DNA from: Gemmatimonadales bacterium UBA7835
GTDB lineage: Bacteria > Gemmatimonadota > Gemmatimonadetes > Longimicrobiales > Gaopeijiaceae
Direction: 5' to 3'
DNA: 9,396 nt
Assembly: GCA_002500925.1 (NCBI GenBank)
Contig: DLTN01000009.1
Coordinates: 7,421-16,816, forward strand
Made by a program: the position numbers and the translations under genes. Position 1 is the first letter of the stretch. Each line of letters begins with the position of its first letter. Positions 7,147 to 9,396 of the stretch are shown piece by piece. Under the pieces are notes generated by a model that made no database searches, was not told the DNA's origin, and saw only the letters and a program-made list of their open reading frames with translations.

Positions 7147-7459
7147 TGGCAAATCCGTCGAACTGGAGGCTTTCGAGCGCCTCGAGTCGGCTATCGCACG
7201 TCTCGTACGCTCAGTCGAGGAGTCCGATCGCCGAGCGGTTTCAGCGGAATCCCAAGTGCAAGAAGTCAAAACCCAGAATACAAAGATGGCTGGTTTGGTG
7301 GAGCGTTTCACAGAAAGCCCAACAGACGCCAAAGACCTTATGGATCGGCTAAAGCGATTAGAGGCCGAGAACGATGATCTCAGGTCTCGACTTGACCGGG
7401 GCCGTGAGGGGATTGAGCGAATGATCACCCGGATCCGTTTTTTGGAGAATCAGAGATGA
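7127..7459 (+). CDS. Small coiled-coil protein next to zapA (ZapB-like by context)
   Basis: I do not recognise a named family from sequence alone. The 110-residue product is charged and almost wholly helical. Helix one runs from about residue 11 to 60, a short break TESPTD follows (62-67), and helix two (68-108) has leucine-spaced heptads (LMDRLKRLEAENDDLRSRL). There is no signal peptide or membrane segment. GTG 7127 is chosen because AGGAGG (7115-7120), inside the end of pheT, lies 6 nt upstream. The next upstream start (7094) adds 11 residues that are out-of-frame pheT sequence. The gene overlaps pheT by 20 nt and zapA by 4 nt (ATGA). The coiled coil and the overlap with zapA suggest a division-ring or nucleoid-linking partner of ZapA, similar in role to ZapB. 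That function is inference. Confidence 0.8.
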   Translation: MSKPEGSGKSVELEAFERLESAIARLVRSVEESDRRAVSAESQVQEVKTQNTKMAGLVERFTESPTDAKDLMDRLKRLEAENDDLRSRLDRGREGIERMITRIRFLENQR

Positions 7460-7752
7460 CTTCTGAGAAGAGTTCGGTGACAGTCCGAATAGCCGGTGAG
7501 GATCACACCATCCGAGCCAGTGCTGAACCGGAGTACACTCGCAAATGTGCAAAGTTGGTCGATGACCGGATTCACGATATCCGAGTTGCCGCGGGCTTGA
7601 TCGAAGGACACAAGGCAGCGATCCTCGCAGCGCTGTCGATAGCGGATGAACTGTTTCAGGCCCAGGATCAGCGAGACCGTTCGGTCGGGGAGATTATGGA
7701 GCGATTGGATAGACTGACTGCTGAGTTAGAAGGGGTTCTCCCTCCCCAATAA
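7456..7752 (+). CDS. zapA: Cell division protein ZapA
   Basis: ZapA binds FtsZ and cross-links its filaments, stabilising the division ring at midcell. The 98-residue product matches the family: an N-terminal beta strand pair (SVTVRIAGEDHTIRA, about 6-20), a conserved helix with EYTRKCAKLVDDRIHDIR (about 25-42), then AAILAALSIADELFQ (about 53-67) and a C-terminal coiled coil (68-94) for tetramer formation. ATG 7456 overlaps the upstream stop, and GGAG (7444-7447) lies 8 nt before it. It is the last gene of the pheS-pheT-coiled-coil run. The length is slightly short but within range. Assignment rests on pattern recognition of a divergent family, so confidence is a little lower than for the synthetases. 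Confidence 0.87.
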   Translation: MTSEKSSVTVRIAGEDHTIRASAEPEYTRKCAKLVDDRIHDIRVAAGLIEGHKAAILAALSIADELFQAQDQRDRSVGEIMERLDRLTAELEGVLPPQ

Positions 7753-7769
7753 CCCGATTCTGAGCCCCA

Positions 7770-7950
7770 GATGTCTGCGTCCGCTACAGTAGTCCATTCG
7801 GGCGAAGGGGTGAACACGTGTCTGAGGAAACTCCTATCGAACCGGACGCTGGTAGAGGTTGCTACCCGTAACGATAGGGACTTGCAGTATCCGAGTGAGA
7901 TCACGGCGATTGTGATCTGCTAGACTCGTGCTGTGCATGTCGCACGTTAG
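7770..7950 (+). ncRNA. Candidate structured RNA after zapA (possible 6S RNA)
   Basis: The 246-nt gap after zapA is rich in pairing segments. CCTATCG (7833-7839) pairs perfectly with CGATAGG (7872-7878), enclosing GGTAG-AGGTTG-CTACC (7851-7866). AACACGTGTCT (7813-7823) can pair with AGACTCGTGCT (7922-7932) at 9 of 11 positions as a closing stem. AGATCAC (7898-7904) and GTGATCT (7912-7918) form a perfect hairpin. GCGTCCG (7777-7783) is also a perfect complement of CGGACGC (7843-7849). In many bacteria ssrS, the 6S RNA that sequesters sigma-70 RNA polymerase, lies just downstream of zapA, so position suggests 6S. I cannot trace the full 6S fold with its single central bubble, and the ends are guesses. 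Confidence 0.4.
7892..7928 (+). other. Perfect 7-bp hairpin with outer stem in the zapA-folD gap
   Basis: AGATCAC (7898-7904), loop GGCGATT, GTGATCT (7912-7918). An outer pairing CGAGT (7892-7896) with ACTCG (7924-7928) extends it across an asymmetric internal loop. It competes with the 7813-7932 closing stem, so the two folds would be alternatives. It could be part of the proposed RNA or an inverted-repeat operator. Confidence 0.45.
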
Positions 7951-7957
7951 ATTTTTT
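7927..7957 (+). terminator. Weak terminator-like hairpin before folD
   Basis: CGTGC (7927-7931) pairs with GCACG (7942-7946), or the smaller GTGC-ATGTC-GCAC forms within it. A run of six T (7952-7957) begins five bases later. The stem is short and the spacing to the T-run is longer than usual. If real, it would end the zapA transcript or the candidate RNA. Confidence 0.3.
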
Positions 7958-7998
7958 GACATAGAGCCTCATCAACTCCCCACAGAGAAACGTACGCA

Positions 7999-8892
7999 AT
8001 GACCCAGATTATCTCTGGTCGCGATATCTCGACCGAAATTCGTGCGGAACTGAGGGACAAGGTTTCCGCCCTCAAATCCGAACACGGGGTCACACCAGGT
8101 CTCGCGACAGTGCTAGTGGGATCTGACCCAGCCTCTCAGATGTACGTGGGTATGAAGAATAAGGCGGCTCACGCGATGGGTATTCACTCCGAACAGCTCA
8201 CACTTGAGGCTGACACATCCGAAGAGGAGTTGTTGGACGCTGTCAAGGTATTGAATGGCGACCCCAGGATTCACGGTATTCTGGTTCAGCTCCCTCTACC
8301 TGATCATATTGATGAAGCCCGAATCATTGAGGCTATCGATCCGTCGAAAGATGTCGATGGCTTCCACCCGATGAGCGTCGGCCGTCTTGCAACGGGATCC
8401 GGAGACTGCTTCGCTCCGTGTACTCCGGCTGGCGTCGTTGAGATGCTTGTCCGTTCGGGCCATGATCCCGCGGGTAAACACGTCGTCGTCGTAGGCCGTT
8501 CGAACATCGTTGGGAAACCGGCCGCGGCGCTACTTATGCGAAAAGCGGTCGGGGGGAATGCCACGGTCACGGTAGCGCATTCGCGGACTAAAGATCTTGC
8601 GGCAGTTACTCGCACGGCGGACATCTTAGTGGTAGCTATGGGACGCCCTGAAATGATCACTGGCGATATGGTGGCCGAGGGCTCGATAGTGATAGATGTC
8701 GGCACGAATCGTGTTGATGATGAGACGCGTGAGAAGGGCTATCGAGTATGCGGCGACGTTCTATTCGACGAGGTCAAAGGAAAGGCCGCGGCCATTTCTC
8801 CGGTACCTGGAGGAGTGGGACCAATGACTATCACCATGCTTCTAACCAACACGGTTAAGTCTGCGGGAATCAGCGTTGGTAGCGTGGTCTGA
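7999..8892 (+). CDS. folD: Bifunctional methylenetetrahydrofolate dehydrogenase / methenyltetrahydrofolate cyclohydrolase
   Basis: This cytoplasmic enzyme interconverts 5,10-methylene-THF and 10-formyl-THF, with NADP(+) as usual cofactor, supplying formyl groups for purines and initiator tRNA. The 297-residue length is typical. Catalytic-domain signatures are SQMYVGMKNKAA with the catalytic lysine K53 (YVxxK), VQLPLP (96-101) and SKDVDGFHP (116-124) with D120. The Rossmann cofactor site follows as GRSNIVGKP (166-174), and the C-terminal signature PGGVGPMT runs from P270. The ribosome site before ATG 7999 is weak (GAGAAA). The start is set by the family-like MTQIISGRDIS N-terminus. The gene follows a 246-nt gap and so probably has its own promoter, but I find no convincing one. 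xseA begins 3 nt after its stop. Confidence 0.98.
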   Translation: MTQIISGRDISTEIRAELRDKVSALKSEHGVTPGLATVLVGSDPASQMYVGMKNKAAHAMGIHSEQLTLEADTSEEELLDAVKVLNGDPRIHGILVQLPLPDHIDEARIIEAIDPSKDVDGFHPMSVGRLATGSGDCFAPCTPAGVVEMLVRSGHDPAGKHVVVVGRSNIVGKPAAALLMRKAVGGNATVTVAHSRTKDLAAVTRTADILVVAMGRPEMITGDMVAEGSIVIDVGTNRVDDETREKGYRVCGDVLFDEVKGKAAAISPVPGGVGPMTITMLLTNTVKSAGISVGSVV

Positions 8893-8895
8893 GCG

Positions 8896-9396
8896 ATGTC
8901 GGAGGATGGAGGCATTGACTCGTTCGGAGGTGATGAGGCAAATACTGCCGAAGTGATCTCAGACCCCCCAGTTGTGCCCAAAGTGTGGTCGATTACGCAG
9001 GTCAATCGCGCTGTGAAGGAGATGCTGGAATCGAGTATAGATGCGCTTTGGATCGGTGGAGAGGTTGGGCAGTGGACGCGGTCACGACCCGGGCACTGTT
9101 ATTTCACGCTCAAGGACGAACAAGCTGAGCTGAGAGCGGTAATGTTCGCTCGGGATGCGTCGCTCCTTCCGACCGATCCCGAGCAGGGCATGAGGGTCCG
9201 GTGTTTCGGTGATCTGACGCTGTACGAGCGGCGAGGGAACTATCAGATGATCGTAAGGAGGATAGAGGCTGAGGGTGAAGACGGGCTGTGGCGTAAGGCG
9301 TTCGAAAAGCTTAAGGCACGCCTAGCCGGCGAGGGATTTTTAGCAGCTGAACGCAAACTTTCGCTCCCGGCGTATCCTGAGGTGGTAGGAGTGGTT
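8896..9396 (+). CDS. xseA: Exodeoxyribonuclease VII large subunit, 3'-truncated by the window edge
   Basis: Large subunit of exonuclease VII, which with several XseB subunits degrades single-stranded DNA in both directions during repair. The frame is open from ATG 8896 to the window end (167 residues of a protein usually 400-550 long). About 34 acidic, low-complexity residues come first. The N-terminal OB-fold DNA-binding domain follows (VWSITQVNRAVKEML, LWIGGEVGQWTRSRPGHCYFTL-type core in parts, then RGNYQMIVRRIEAEGEDG). The catalytic Exonuc_VII_L domain starts with LPAYPEVVGVV at the window edge. The start is not certain: ATG 8896 has no strong ribosome site, and the conserved part begins only near residue 34. 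The 3-nt spacing from folD implies one operon and coupled translation. xseB would be expected downstream, outside the window. Confidence 0.96.
   Translation, partial: MSEDGGIDSFGGDEANTAEVISDPPVVPKVWSITQVNRAVKEMLESSIDALWIGGEVGQWTRSRPGHCYFTLKDEQAELRAVMFARDASLLPTDPEQGMRVRCFGDLTLYERRGNYQMIVRRIEAEGEDGLWRKAFEKLKARLAGEGFLAAERKLSLPAYPEVVGVV

Noticed and set aside
7956..7984. TTGACA (7956-7961), a perfect -35 box before folD
   Set aside because: At 16-18 nt downstream there is only CCCACA-like sequence, with no usable -10 box. The match is formed by the end of a T-run and is probably chance.
1..9396. Search for CRISPR arrays, insertion sequences, tRNA/rRNA genes or phage genes
   Set aside because: No spaced direct repeats, transposase motifs, terminal inverted repeats, tRNA cloverleaf signatures or phage-like products were seen; all long frames on the plus strand are housekeeping genes.

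Overview
The window is a compact, entirely plus-strand block of bacterial housekeeping genes. It has no mobile element, CRISPR array, tRNA or rRNA. The gene order is thrS (5' end cut off) - infC - rpmI - rplT - hotdog thioesterase - pheS - pheT - small coiled-coil gene - zapA - structured gap - folD - xseA (3' end cut off). Most junctions are tight or overlapping. Base composition is moderately GC-rich, and purine-rich Shine-Dalgarno sites (GGAGG type) precede many genes. The protein sequences and the order pheT / coiled-coil / zapA / folD / xseA remind me most of Gemmatimonadota or a related deep lineage, but this is an impression, not a measured assignment.

Region 1 (1-3190) is the translation block. 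It holds threonyl-tRNA synthetase, initiation factor IF3 and ribosomal proteins L35 and L20. A 332-nt leader separates thrS from infC. It contains a stem-loop near the thrS stop, a weak possible promoter, and an intrinsic-terminator hairpin followed by T5 that ends about 60 nt before infC. The best infC start is a rare ATC codon behind a strong GGAGG site. Both features fit a transcription/translation unit whose IF3 and L20 output is under feedback control. After rplT there is a 15-bp hairpin without a T-tract.

Region 2 (3194-7459) has a small PaaI-like hotdog thioesterase inserted where pheS would normally follow rplT. After it come both subunits of phenylalanyl-tRNA synthetase, overlapping by 4 nt, and a 110-residue coiled-coil protein whose start lies inside the end of pheT.

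Region 3 (7456-7998) has zapA, a partner of the FtsZ ring, overlapping the coiled-coil gene by 4 nt. The two may act together at the division site. The following 246-nt gap has several complementary segments. It sits where 6S RNA (ssrS) lies in many bacteria, just after zapA, so it may encode a structured RNA. A 50-codon open frame through the same gap is a competing reading.

Region 4 (7999-9396) holds folD (one-carbon folate metabolism) and the start of xseA (exonuclease VII large subunit), 3 nt apart and presumably cotranscribed.

I see no clearly new biological system. The points most worth checking are the IF3 start codon and attenuator-like leader, the structured gap after zapA, the coiled-coil partner of ZapA, and the thioesterase inside the rplT-pheS block.
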